Assembly: GCF_004793975.1 (NCBI RefSeq) | Contig: NZ_SRYB01000004.1 | Location: 62,001-126,000 of the forward strand | Source of the DNA: Lepagella muris | GTDB taxonomy: Bacteria; Bacteroidota; Bacteroidia; Bacteroidales; Muribaculaceae | Reading direction: 5' to 3' | DNA: 64,000 nt | In this document: positions 1-9,000 of the stretch, piece by piece | Position numbering within the stretch: the first letter of the stretch is position 1 | Layout: every line of letters starts with the position of its first letter | The notes under the pieces: generated by a model | Database searches by the model: none | Seen by the model: the letters and a program-made list of their open reading frames with translations, nothing else | Told to the model about the DNA's origin: nothing | Made by a program: the position numbers and the translations under genes

Positions 1-168
1 GGCGGCCGAATTGCCGGCCTCCGTTTCAAAGTAGGTTGCCTTATCCATAAGAGCGGTGTTGTTGGCGGTCAATCTCTCATTGTCCTCTGAAAGCGACTTG
101 CATTTGCTCCATAAGGAGCATACAGTAATCACCAGCACCGCTACAATAAGAATGATAGGCTTTTTCAT
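1..168 (-). CDS. Small membrane-anchored coiled protein, spanin-like (partial, runs off left edge)
   Basis: The 56 codons visible start at an ATG that overlaps the amidase stop as ATGA. They encode a short basic start (MKKP), one hydrophobic segment (about residues 4-18) and a polar helical stretch that continues past the window edge. A single N-terminal anchor with a periplasmic coil right after an amidase fits an Rz-like spanin or similar lysis accessory protein. The function is inferred from position and topology only. Confidence 0.6.
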   Translation of the reverse strand, partial: MKKPIILIVAVLVITVCSLWSKCKSLSEDNERLTANNTALMDKATYFETEAGNSAA

Positions 169-761
169 GCGCCAATGGATTTGAGGTAACTTACGATACC
201 GTCAACGTGGAGTTTGACAATAGCCTCCTTGCCTTTGTCGGAAAGCAGGAAATCCACATCATCCTTGTTGTCTTGGAATAGGTTCTCAGTGAGTACGGCG
301 GGGCATTTGGTCTTACGGAGAATGTAAAAGCCCTCCTCCCAATCCGGGTCACCATCGCTCATGTCCTTACGGATTTTGTGGCCGGCCAGCACTTTTTCAG
401 CAGCGGCATAGAGGTGATTAGCCAGTATGTCGGCCTTAGTCTGCCCCTTGCTTGTAAATGCGCTCCAGCCTCTTGCAGTCATCCACGGCCCGTTGCCGGC
501 GGCGTTCACATGGATAGAGATAAGAATAACATTGGCGGTGCCAATCTTACCGCATATCTCGTTCACGCGGCGGGCGCGTTCAGTGAGTGATACATCGTGC
601 GTTTCCGGCACGATAAGTTGAACATCGTAGCCTTTGGCGCGTAGCTCTTTCTCTACACGCCCGGCAATCTCACGGGTGTACTTGTATTCAAGCAATCGCC
701 CGTCAGGGCTGCGTTTGCCCTTAGTGTCGGCCCCGTGGCCGTTGTCAATAAGGATTTTCAT
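165..761 (-). CDS. Phage endolysin: N-acetylmuramoyl-L-alanine amidase (Amidase_3)
   Basis: This 198-residue protein has the zinc amidase layout of the Amidase_3 family: DNGHG near residue 7 (first His ligand), a Glu near residue 24, SIHVNAAG near 82 (second His ligand) and ENLFQDN near 159 (catalytic Glu). It would cut the bond between N-acetylmuramic acid and L-alanine in peptidoglycan. It has no signal peptide, so release to the wall probably depends on a holin. ATGA overlaps on both sides place it in a lysis cassette with the membrane protein before it and the spanin-like gene after it. Confidence 0.9.
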   Translation of the reverse strand: MKILIDNGHGADTKGKRSPDGRLLEYKYTREIAGRVEKELRAKGYDVQLIVPETHDVSLTERARRVNEICGKIGTANVILISIHVNAAGNGPWMTARGWSAFTSKGQTKADILANHLYAAAEKVLAGHKIRKDMSDGDPDWEEGFYILRKTKCPAVLTENLFQDNKDDVDFLLSDKGKEAIVKLHVDGIVSYLKSIGA

Positions 762-1363
762 TCGTGATTCATTTTATGGTAAAAGTCGATTTTTATTCTC
801 TCATAAACGGCTTGCACGTTGGTGTAAGCGCGTCCGTTGTTAACCGTGTCGGAATACACCTCATGCTCCACAACCTCAGCTACCCAATCCACCCAGTCAT
901 GGTTAACATAGGTTGTGAGGATTTTGCCACGATAGCGGAAACTATCAAACCGGCTGTTCCTATCCTCATGGAGATTGTGCAGTAAGGTACGGATTTTGGT
1001 ACGGGTTGCCTCCTTATCCGCTATGTGGTTTTCCTCTCTGACTTTCTTGATTATCCGGCAAACCTTTTCAATGGCTAAGTCAAAGTAAACCCCGGTGAAA
1101 TTCTTAACCCTTAGTTGGGTTTCGGGTTTCAAGCCCTCGGATATGTCGTTGAGCATATCGTTTTGCTTGCGGGTTTCAACTATGAGGTCATCAACCATTT
1201 TGGTATTGCCCTTAATCATTCCGTCAATGATACCTTTGAACCAGCGGAAACACGCAACCCATAGGAGCGCGGAAAGCACCAGAAAGAACGCGGCCACGAT
1301 AGCCATCATTCCTAAATCCGTAATGCCTTGCGCCACGGTCATTGTGTCCTGTACTGTGTTCAT
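758..1363 (-). CDS. Membrane-anchored phage protein, possible holin or lysis regulator
   Basis: This 201-residue protein has one strong hydrophobic segment (about residues 17-41) followed by a long charged, helix-rich domain rich in Lys, Arg and Glu. The position directly before the amidase, with an ATGA overlap, suggests a lysis role. One membrane span with a large cytoplasmic domain is not a typical holin, so a holin partner or regulator is equally possible. No family is recognised. Confidence 0.6.
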   Translation of the reverse strand: MNTVQDTMTVAQGITDLGMMAIVAAFFLVLSALLWVACFRWFKGIIDGMIKGNTKMVDDLIVETRKQNDMLNDISEGLKPETQLRVKNFTGVYFDLAIEKVCRIIKKVREENHIADKEATRTKIRTLLHNLHEDRNSRFDSFRYRGKILTTYVNHDWVDWVAEVVEHEVYSDTVNNGRAYTNVQAVYERIKIDFYHKMNHE

Positions 1364-1746
1364 CGCGGCATACGTTTTTTGGAGCGTTTGTAAAAGCTGA
1401 AATTAGCCTCATCATCGGCCGTTATCTCAGTGTTCGGTGAAAACACATTGAAGCCATACATATTGCCATAGCTTACCACTTTGATTACAGCGCGGAAAGG
1501 ATATTTACGATTGGGATTACCAAACACATTTTTCAATTTCTTGCTGTCTGTGAAAAATGCTGATTTGGCAGCTCCCTCGCCATAAGCGACAACCATACGG
1601 TCTCCGTTTTCAGTTGCGCGTGTGGTACACCCGGTAAACACAGTGACTTGGTTAACCACCGCGTCTATCGGGGTGTAGTCGCAATCGAAAAGGTCGGAGG
1701 ATGCGGCGGATTCATCCTCTACAAAATCTTCGATATAGTCGTTCAT
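1360..1746 (-). CDS. Hypothetical phage protein
   Basis: 128 residues with an acidic N-terminus, a beta-rich middle and a very basic C-terminal tail (KRSKKRMPR). It overlaps the genes before and after it by ATGA and belongs to the operon between the DGR and the lysis genes. No domain is recognised. A structural or tail-accessory role is possible from position. Confidence 0.6.
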   Translation of the reverse strand: MNDYIEDFVEDESAASSDLFDCDYTPIDAVVNQVTVFTGCTTRATENGDRMVVAYGEGAAKSAFFTDSKKLKNVFGNPNRKYPFRAVIKVVSYGNMYGFNVFSPNTEITADDEANFSFYKRSKKRMPR

Positions 1747-2174
1747 AAGTCCATAGGGATATTGAGGGTTTTACAATCGCTATCCACCATTTCGCGGATA
1801 GCCAGACGGTCGCGCAAAAAGTCCTCATAGGGCTTTTTTGCGGTTTCGGGCATAAGCCCCAGCATTGCGCTCTGGTACTCGTTCACCAGCTTGCTCTCAG
1901 TGTTGGCAGGGTACTTTGCCGAAAGGAGGGTGCTGAAAATGTTGTCGGCGGTTGTGGGGTATTCCACCCGGAGGCTGTCGTAGCGGTACATCTTGCCGGT
2001 TGCAGTCTTGGGGTCATCGGTGATTGATACGCCGCCCATTTCATCAACCACCACATCTACCTCAGTGATGTTATGGTTATAGAGGACGGTACCCTGCCCG
2101 TTGTTGTACGGGTCAATCACATTGGGGCGTTCATTAGCCAACAGCCCGGTTGATAAGATTCTTGTTGTTGCCAT
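1743..2174 (-). CDS. Hypothetical phage protein downstream of the DGR reverse transcriptase
   Basis: 143 residues from the ATG at 2174 (MATTRILSTG). An upstream in-frame GTG exists but lies deep inside the reverse transcriptase gene. Even the chosen start overlaps the RT by 41 bases. The protein is soluble with a helical acidic C-terminal half. It does not look like an Avd four-helix bundle: it is not basic and its N-terminal half looks beta-rich. The function is unknown. Confidence 0.6.
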   Translation of the reverse strand: MATTRILSTGLLANERPNVIDPYNNGQGTVLYNHNITEVDVVVDEMGGVSITDDPKTATGKMYRYDSLRVEYPTTADNIFSTLLSAKYPANTESKLVNEYQSAMLGLMPETAKKPYEDFLRDRLAIREMVDSDCKTLNIPMDL

Positions 2175-3273
2175 TTTTTGAAATAATGATGTTAAAGACT
2201 TTTTCCTTATGTTGTTCACTACACCCGATAACCCACCCGTATTCAGACGGGAACAAGTGCTTTATGTCGGTTGCATCTCTGATAGGAGTGTCACAGGCTA
2301 TGCGGTCGGCCTTTTTGTAGAACTTATTCAATATGCTCTTTCGGAGCAGCACCCCGAAATGGTCTTGCTTATATCCTACAAAATCAATACCTCTATCGTC
2401 AACCGGGAATATCTGCCAATTCGGTTTTATCTCCACTTTCAACTCCGTTGCCAGATATAACCCCATCATGTCAAGCAAGTAGTGCAGTCGGTCTTTATCC
2501 CCGTCAAGCACTACTATGTCATCCATGTAGCGGAAATAATACTTAACTCCCATAGCCTCTTTCATCCAGTGGTCGAAATAGGCTAAGTAGAGATTGGCAA
2601 AGTATTGACTTGTGTAGTTGCCTATTGGCAAACCTTTTTCTTTACCGTTACTATCAACAATCTTATCTAACAGTCTTAAAAGTTGCTCATCCGCGATTGT
2701 GTAGCGGAATATGCGTTTGAGGGCTGCGTGGTCTATGTTGTCGTAGAATTTACGTATGTCTATTTTCAGACAATAGCGGGTGCCGTGCTTATCGCGTTTC
2801 AACGCCTCGCCCACATCGCGCCTACATTTATGAGTGCCACGCCCTTTGATACAAGAGTAGGTGTTGGCAATAAATATATGGTTCCAGTGCGGCCCCAGAA
2901 CATTCACTAAGCAATGGTGAATAATCCTATCGGGAAAGAATGGCGCAATCATTATATCACGCTCTTTCGGGTCGTAGATTTTCTTAATGCGATATTCGCC
3001 CGGCTCATACGTTTCATACCTCAACATCTCCCAAAGCGCATCAAGATTTTCAAGGATATTCTCATTGAAACGCTTAATGTCGGAATGGTCGGATTTGCCC
3101 TTTTGTGCGGTATATTGGGATAGCGTCAAATTCTCATTGGTGTATAGCAGCCAATAGATGTTTTTGAGCTTTTTACCCGGCGAGTGGAACATCTTGCCCG
3201 TATCGCCTATGTAAAGCCCGCAATCCTCAAAGTCGGAGTAATCCGCGAGATATGTTTTTGCGTTCAAGCCCAT
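2134..3273 (-). CDS. DGR reverse transcriptase
   Basis: This 379-residue enzyme carries the RT palm motifs: motif A around D172/D178 (LKIDIRKFYDNID), GLPIGNYTSQ at about 214-223, and the catalytic YMDD at 249-252. The SQ in GNxTSQ is characteristic of diversity-generating retroelement RTs, as opposed to group II intron or retron RTs. It sits downstream of TR and VR1 on the same strand, the usual DGR order. It would copy TR RNA with errors at adenines and feed mutagenised cDNA into the VRs. No group II intron maturase or endonuclease domain is seen, and no Avd or HRDC partner was recognised nearby. Confidence 0.95.
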   Translation of the reverse strand: MGLNAKTYLADYSDFEDCGLYIGDTGKMFHSPGKKLKNIYWLLYTNENLTLSQYTAQKGKSDHSDIKRFNENILENLDALWEMLRYETYEPGEYRIKKIYDPKERDIMIAPFFPDRIIHHCLVNVLGPHWNHIFIANTYSCIKGRGTHKCRRDVGEALKRDKHGTRYCLKIDIRKFYDNIDHAALKRIFRYTIADEQLLRLLDKIVDSNGKEKGLPIGNYTSQYFANLYLAYFDHWMKEAMGVKYYFRYMDDIVVLDGDKDRLHYLLDMMGLYLATELKVEIKPNWQIFPVDDRGIDFVGYKQDHFGVLLRKSILNKFYKKADRIACDTPIRDATDIKHLFPSEYGWVIGCSEQHKEKVFNIIISKNGNNKNLINRAVG

Positions 3274-3403
3274 AGTGCCGTTAGTCTAATGTAGAGCTTT
3301 CGATTTCCTACTAACACTACGTTAATCACTATTTTTCTACCAAGAGGTAAGGTGTCGGCGGTCAACAGTCTGAAATATCTTTGTAAAGTTGAAACCACGG
3401 TAA

Positions 3404-3510
3404 AAGCGGAAGCCACTGTTCGCATTCGAGTTCGAGGAACGATTATTCGCATTCAGATAACCGAAGCCCGCATTCGCTCCATTATTCGCATTAGCAGACA
3501 GGAGGGCACC
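3404..3510 (-). repeat. DGR template repeat (TR)
   Basis: 107 bases that align without gaps to VR1 (3628-3734) and VR2 (47606-47712). On the minus strand it has 23 adenines, many in AAT/AAC codons, the usual composition of a TR. It is noncoding in context, between the RT gene and the target gene. Compared with TR, VR1 differs at 10 positions and VR2 at 18. All 28 differences are at TR adenines (plus-strand T), and none is at C, G or T of the TR strand. Confidence 0.95.
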
Positions 3511-3611
3511 CCTGACCGCCGACACCCGTATTTTGTTATTCGTTTATTTTCATTGTCTTACGTTTTGGTTTTGGTAAATTCTCGTTGCTCCGTGAGCCGT
3601 GTTTTGCAGTC

Positions 3612-3631
3612 CCGTTAAAAACGGCACAAGC
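3612..3631 (-). other. IMH region and hairpin after VR1
   Basis: Just past the VR1 end on the minus strand, both VRs read CTTGTGCC where TR reads CTTTTACC, including a change at a non-adenine. This is the pattern of an IMH (VR) versus IMH* (TR). The plus-strand bases 3612-3624 (CCGTTAAAAACGG) form a 5-bp stem with a 3-base loop that contains the target stop codon. Hairpins after the VR are known to help retrohoming in the Bordetella phage DGR. The role here is inference. Confidence 0.6.
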
Positions 3632-4985
3632 GGAAGCCACTGTACGCATACGAGTACGAGGAACGATTAATCGCATTCAGAAAACCGAAGCCCGCATACG
3701 CTCCATTACCCGCAGAAGCAGACAGGAGGGCACCGTACCAGCCATTAGCTGTTGCCTTTGCCACGCGCCAGAAATAATCACAAAGTCCTTGATTTGCTCC
3801 ACCACCTACGCTTGTAGGGAATGTAAAGCCATCGTAGGAAAAGCCGAAATTCCATTGATAGCCCTCAGCGGTGGGTAACTCAGTGATACGCTCATACCCG
3901 GCAGGAATGGCGGTTGACGTGTCGGCAGGAGAGGCAAACTTTGTGGGGTCGGTGCAACCATAGGCTGTGCAATGTCCGGGGTCATCGGCTGTTTCGGGTG
4001 AGCAATGGATAAGAATGTCATCGGCAAGCAGCCAAAGATATTCAAAGGGTGTTTCAAGCCCACGATATGATGCAACTTGCACCACCTTATCGCCACCGGT
4101 CCAGCCCTTGATTGTATAGGCTACTCGGCCAGTGTTGTTGCCGAGGATTGCAGTAACACCGCAGGGGATGAAAGGCCGATAGCCTCCCCATGTGTTCCAT
4201 TGAGTACCATTAACGGACGTGCCATTGCCGAGGCCGCCTTGATGAAAGCCATCGGCGGTGAGTGTTTCATTGTAGGTGTCTTGGCAGTGCATTGAGGCGT
4301 ATTCAATACGCTGGAGCCATGCAATTTCAGTATAAACACGGCCCGCCCCCGCGTGAGTACCATTCTTGCAAAGGGGGCGAACACCAGCTTTTGAGATTGA
4401 GGTGCGGGGCATACCGAGCATTGAGTTGTATGTGCCATCTTTTGCCGCATCACTCGCTCCACTGCCACCACGGAAATTTGTTGCGCTTGCAAGCAATGAA
4501 ACAAAGCCGTTGGCATCGCGCTTAATCTCATTACCTACCCATTGCAACCAACAGCCGGAAACGGCTATGTTGTTGGCAATGTCAATAGTGCCATACCACG
4601 GTGAGCAAGTCTTTCGTGTCATGCGAACAAAGCCGGGGAGGGCATATTCGGAAATACACATAGCCCATTTTGTACCCTCTACCTCAAAGCGTGCGTAGTA
4701 TTCGGGCTTTTCCAACATCACGTTTCCGTCCGTGGTGTCGAGCTTTGCCGCCGCTCCAGAATCCTTTTTACGGGAATCGTTCTGGTGGAGATAGTATTTC
4801 ACGGAGCCATCCGTGTTTTCCACGAAACGCCTCAGTTTCTTTTGGATAGGTAGTGTGCGGTGTAAGTCCATATTACCTATGCGAGTGAGCTTGTAGTCCT
4901 TGCTGGTAAAATCGCCTTGCACCCCATACCACATATCATACGGATATTGCGGCTTGGTTGAGCCGCTGCCTAAAATAAGTCCCAT
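3615..4985 (-). CDS. DGR target protein, tail-associated C-type-lectin-like variable receptor-binding protein
   Basis: 456 residues ending in the variable repeat (about residues 417-452, sequence type GALLSASAGNG...SGFRLCRF). The C-terminal half is rich in Trp, Gly and Asn, with short motifs such as WNTWGGYRP, YQWNFGFSYDG and FWRVAKA, consistent with the lectin-like/FGE-type fold that displays DGR-varied residues. The gene follows the tail-tip genes, so the protein probably decorates the tail tip or fibre and varies host binding. Its promoter region is at 5300-5331. The variable codons correspond to AAT/AAC in TR and here encode S, G, Y, I and others. Confidence 0.85.
   Translation of the reverse strand: MGLILGSGSTKPQYPYDMWYGVQGDFTSKDYKLTRIGNMDLHRTLPIQKKLRRFVENTDGSVKYYLHQNDSRKKDSGAAAKLDTTDGNVMLEKPEYYARFEVEGTKWAMCISEYALPGFVRMTRKTCSPWYGTIDIANNIAVSGCWLQWVGNEIKRDANGFVSLLASATNFRGGSGASDAAKDGTYNSMLGMPRTSISKAGVRPLCKNGTHAGAGRVYTEIAWLQRIEYASMHCQDTYNETLTADGFHQGGLGNGTSVNGTQWNTWGGYRPFIPCGVTAILGNNTGRVAYTIKGWTGGDKVVQVASYRGLETPFEYLWLLADDILIHCSPETADDPGHCTAYGCTDPTKFASPADTSTAIPAGYERITELPTAEGYQWNFGFSYDGFTFPTSVGGGANQGLCDYFWRVAKATANGWYGALLSASAGNGAYAGFGFLNAINRSSYSYAYSGFRLCRF
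3628..3734 (-). repeat. DGR variable repeat 1 (VR1)
   Basis: 107 bases at the 3' end of the target gene, 224 bases from TR. Ten substitutions relative to TR (TR plus-strand positions 3420, 3426, 3432, 3446, 3458, 3474, 3485, 3486, 3491 and 3492), all at TR adenines. No substitution falls elsewhere in the repeat, which points to adenine-specific mutagenesis and not ordinary drift. Confidence 0.95.
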
Positions 4986-4986
4986 A

Positions 4987-5277
4987 TCATTTGTAGTATT
5001 CTAAATGTGGTGCTTCACTCGCCCCCCAGAAAATCTCATACTTGTCGGTGTCAATAGCGTTGGGAGGCAACTCCACTATCTTACCGGGTGTCCAGTCACC
5101 AATAGGCACGGGGAAATCCCCAATTTTTTGGTCGCATATAAGGCGGCACCTAATGAGGGTGTCATTCTCCACTACCCCCGATTTGCTACGGAGATACACG
5201 GAGAATGGCACACCAATCTTAAACCCTTTTGAGAGGTCGGTGATACGGCCTTTTGCGAGTATTCTTACATCATCCAT
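4987..5277 (-). CDS. Hypothetical tail-associated protein
   Basis: 96 residues, predicted beta-rich, with no signal or membrane segment. It ends one base before the start of the DGR target gene and is the first gene after the promoter/operator at 5300-5331. The close pairing suggests it is a linker or chaperone for the variable protein, but no family is recognised. Confidence 0.6.
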   Translation of the reverse strand: MDDVRILAKGRITDLSKGFKIGVPFSVYLRSKSGVVENDTLIRCRLICDQKIGDFPVPIGDWTPGKIVELPPNAIDTDKYEIFWGASEAPHLEYYK

Positions 5278-5299
5278 ATTTACTTGGTTAACTCTACTG

Positions 5300-5331
5300 C
5301 AAAGTTAATCAAAAATGTGTTTGGTGAACAC
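5300..5331 (-). promoter_or_regulatory. Promoter with upstream 15-bp operator for the DGR-target operon
   Basis: Minus-strand -7 element TAACTTTG at 5300-5307. The dyad GTGTTC-ACC-AAACAC (minus strand) occupies 5317-5331, 9 bases further upstream and covering the -33 position, where no TTTG is found. The same 15-mer recurs at seven other intergenic sites of this prophage. Placement over the -33 box suggests a phage activator. The dyad also encodes the last codons of the gene at 5309-5551. Confidence 0.6.
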
Positions 5332-5551
5332 ATTTTAAGGCGTAAAATATAAGGACTTGGAGCATTTGCCCCACTATCCCGCCCAAAATGGTAGCCAATA
5401 GGTCCAGCCAATCCCATTTTCCACCATACGCCCTATCCTTAAACTCCATGCCGGCGGCCAGTCCACCGACAAAAAGAATGGTAAGGAGCATGGCACAGGG
5501 GATAGCGTAGAAAAAGTGCTTGAGGCGGTTGCTTTCAGTTATCCAGCTCAT
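5309..5551 (-). CDS. Two-span membrane protein, holin-like candidate
   Basis: 80 residues with two predicted membrane segments (about residues 15-34 and 47-70) and a short tail. Its ATG overlaps the stop of the preceding gene (ATGA). Size and topology resemble a small holin, but it lies before the DGR target and apart from the amidase, so a membrane-anchored tail or exclusion role cannot be ruled out. Confidence 0.55.
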   Translation of the reverse strand: MSWITESNRLKHFFYAIPCAMLLTILFVGGLAAGMEFKDRAYGGKWDWLDLLATILGGIVGQMLQVLIFYALKCVHQTHF

Positions 5552-6015
5552 AATGATGTTAAGTTTATTTGGGTGGCTTGTATTTCGTTGATACGCGCTC
5601 TTATGGCATTGCGTGAGGTGTGGAGCATTTTCATATCGTAAGGTAGTTCCTCACCGACAAGCGAAGCCTCGTAGCATTTGATTACTTGATAATCCGTTTC
5701 TGCCAATTCAGCTTTTAATGCCTCAATATCGGCATTGAGCTTATAGTTATTCACTACCTTTTCGTAACGATAGGAAATTTTATCTCCATTGTCGTATGGC
5801 ACTAAGCGTATGGTGTAGTTATCATCATCGCATACCATAAGGCTTTCATCAACTGCATCCACGGGTTTGTATTCCGAGGATAGTTGCTTGATTTGCTCCT
5901 CAACGGAAACGGTGCGAGTTTCAATCTCGCCCGTTTCAGTCTGGAGTCTTTCAATGTATGGCTCTAAAATCCTTGACCATAGATAGCCATCCTCAATATA
6001 TCCGTATTCTTTCAT
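5548..6015 (-). CDS. Hypothetical tail-region protein with coiled coil
   Basis: 155 residues, strongly acidic, with two helical stretches (about residues 25-50 and 95-150) of coiled-coil character. It follows the large tail-tip gene by six bases. This position is often held by tail fibre assembly or chaperone proteins, so such a role is possible, but no family is recognised. Confidence 0.6.
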   Translation of the reverse strand: MKEYGYIEDGYLWSRILEPYIERLQTETGEIETRTVSVEEQIKQLSSEYKPVDAVDESLMVCDDDNYTIRLVPYDNGDKISYRYEKVVNNYKLNADIEALKAELAETDYQVIKCYEASLVGEELPYDMKMLHTSRNAIRARINEIQATQINLTSL

Positions 6016-6021
6016 AGCTAT

Positions 6022-9000
6022 TTAGAATTTCCAACGTGAAACAATCCACGCCTCCGTTTTTTTTGCGCTGCTTCCACTACCGATATATCCGATAGAAAAC
6101 ACGAACATGCCGCCTTGACCTTCGGCGAAATCGTAATAATCATTCTCCGTGTGGTCATCATAAATATGGTGGCCGGTACGCGGCTTGAAACGCATATAAC
6201 CGCTCCACCATTGTTTTACGAATACCACTAGCCCCTCGTAGGGGTCGGTGGGGAGATATACAATTTCCTCATCGGAGCAATACCCGATAACCATAGTATC
6301 GCCAGTAGCGAGATAGTTTGTGTTGGAGGTGGTGTCAACAATAGCTTTGCGGCCCAGCACAAGCCCCCCGGCGTAAAGACGTTGGAAAAATCCACCATAA
6401 GCGGGTGCGGTGCCATTGTTGTAGGCGCGGCCGAAAATTCCGGCAATCATTGTTTGATTGATGTTGACCTGCCAATCTTGTTTGTTGACATTGGCAAAAC
6501 CTAATCCAACAACGGAGGCGCGATAGGTACACCCGGAGGTTGCCGACATCGCCTCTTGCCCTGCTCTGTTGGCGAATATGCCAGCCGGGGACATATAACT
6601 AACCGCGGAATAATCCTTGTTACGGGTTTCCACAGTGCCTTGTGTTGCGTCAAGCGTGATTATTGAGCCAAGCGTCCTATCCTCAGTCATGGTTTGGCTA
6701 CCGCCGGAGTTTTCGCTTTCAAGCACAATCTTAGGCTGATATGATAGCGTATTGCCATAATACACACCCACTTGTAGCATGATACGATTTTTTAATGTTT
6801 CATCAAGAGTAGAAACAATCTGTCCGCTCTTGATAAACCAATCTCCGATATTAGCCCCCTCAGCCAAAAGCAAATTGGTTGCGATTGTTTCAAACTCCGC
6901 TCCGAAATCATTCCATTTGGCGGTGCTGGTCGGTAGTATATTGGAGAATGAGCCAGCGTCAATACGCGCTATGTAGTAGTGGTTGTTGTATTTAACCGCA
7001 TCTATTCGCTGCGCATTGCCATAGTAGGTTTTTGAGCTATCATAATTGCCACGAAATACCAATACAGGGCTATCTCCGTTTTTGCCATCTTTACCCGGTT
7101 TACCGTCAACACCATCATAGGGCGTAACGCGAATTGGGGTAGTCCATTTTGCTTTCAAAGCGTTGCTCTGTCCATTGATTACAGCCGTGGTGAGCCATAG
7201 ATATTTCAACGTGCCAACGGCCGGCATTGCAGTGGTCCAGCCCGCGGGTGAACGGTCTGTATCAACTAAACCGGGCGCACTTGACTTAGAGCCATTGACA
7301 GCATAGCGGTATTCAGTATAATCACCATTTATGCCATCATCGCCCTTATCTCCTTTGTCGCCATTTTTAGGCAGCACCATCCAAAGGACGGGCGTAGAGA
7401 AAGTACCCCATTTGCCATCCTTTTTCTTGCGCACACTCTCATATTGATAGCGATAGGCACTTGATACATCTTGTGGGTTGTCGGTCCAGCCTTGGCGCAA
7501 ATCCCATTGTAAGCTCCTTACCCAGAAATTGCCACTTTTATATACAGGTGTGGTTGTGGTGGTCGTAGTCGTACATTCATAATAATTGCCATCCGCTCCA
7601 ATCACCATCTCACCTTGTTTGTATTCTTTGCCTACAACATGATTTTCGGTGGATAGTGGCGGCACATAGTCATCAATGTATTCATCGCTATGTGGAATTG
7701 CCGGAGTCCTTTCTTCCGACATCAAGCAATAAATCCGTTCCACATCTGCCGTGTCAATAGAGAATGGCACGGGGTCGCTCCATGAAACAACCTTTGCAGT
7801 TTCTCCGCTCACTATGCCGACAGATAGCCAGCAATTAGGTACTGTAACGACACGATAGCGGCCACAATCCCCATTCAGAGAATTGCTTTGGTCTTTAGCA
7901 TACGCTACATCTACAAAGTGTGTTCCGGCGGTGGGTATTGGTATATAAACCACTTTCTTTGCGTCCGGGCCGCTCACTCTATCCAGATAGTTTGAAACAC
8001 GCGAAAGCCCCTCGGTGTCGAGCTTGCCAACAAGCACAAAGTCAAAGTTGGTTTCACTCTGCGCCCATATCTCCAACGCAAGCATTTGGTTGGGCTTGGT
8101 TGTAACGATAGTAATGCGGTTGGTTGTTATTTGGCTGTGGTCTATTGTTGGCGATATGAAATAGCCATCTTTCAAAGTCCACACGCTGCTATGTGTAACT
8201 TTCACATTCTCGCGGTCGGGGGTGTCACTCCATCCCGTAGGTATTAGGGCGGTACCGGTTGGCTTGGCGGGCTTGTCAAAGGAATAGCAGTAAACGAGCT
8301 TGTTGCTATCTGCATTAACGCCATTTGCACCCTTTGCCACGACAGCCCAATAAGTAGAATCAGTTGGCTTGTGTCCTTTGGTGGGTGTTGGGTGAATATA
8401 ACGATAGGTGCAAGTTGCTCCATTCTCAGTATAACTTACCTCATCACCCGGATAATAGACATAGCTTGCGTTCCATGTGCCACGATATACACCCAACGGT
8501 GAAACATCGCCACTCTCGCTAACAACACTTACATTTTTGAGAGTTATAGCATTGTTGCGGCTAACATTCCAGTCTATTGAGCTTGACGCATCACCAATTC
8601 GGAATTTGTTTCCATCCAAATCCAGATAGCACTCACCATCACTTGTGACAATGCGGCCCGTGGTTATGGTATTGCCATTGATACGGGTAAAGCCATAAGT
8701 GGTTTGGAAATCGCGGAAATTATCATCTGGATAAAGTGTGGATAACACCCCAACAAGAAAGTAATAATTGTTGGGGTCATCGGTCGGCTCAAACTTATAT
8801 TGAGTTTGGGTAAGTAGCCATGTGCCTTTTTCCCCAGACTTTGAACACTTGGCGAAAAGATAATATCCGGCGGTACTTGGCACCGTAAATGATTGTCCGC
8901 TCATTTGCCATGCCCTTATCTTTGAGGTGTCAATGGTAAGGTGCGACAATATGCCCTCTGTGGCGATAAACGCATTAGGATTGCCGCCTACATTAGCTTG

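Noticed and set aside
1428..1446. GTGTTC...AAACAC pair as a further operator
   Set aside because: The spacer is 5 bases instead of 3 and the site is inside a coding gene.
2134..3273. Group II intron or retron reverse transcriptase
   Set aside because: No maturase or endonuclease domain and no msr/msd structure seen; the GNxTSQ motif, TR and VRs fit a DGR instead.
3337..3525. 62-residue open frame through the TR, rich in Asn
   Set aside because: It is the noncoding TR read in frame. Its Asn content reflects AAT/AAC codons of the template, and the true proteins are VR1 and VR2 targets.
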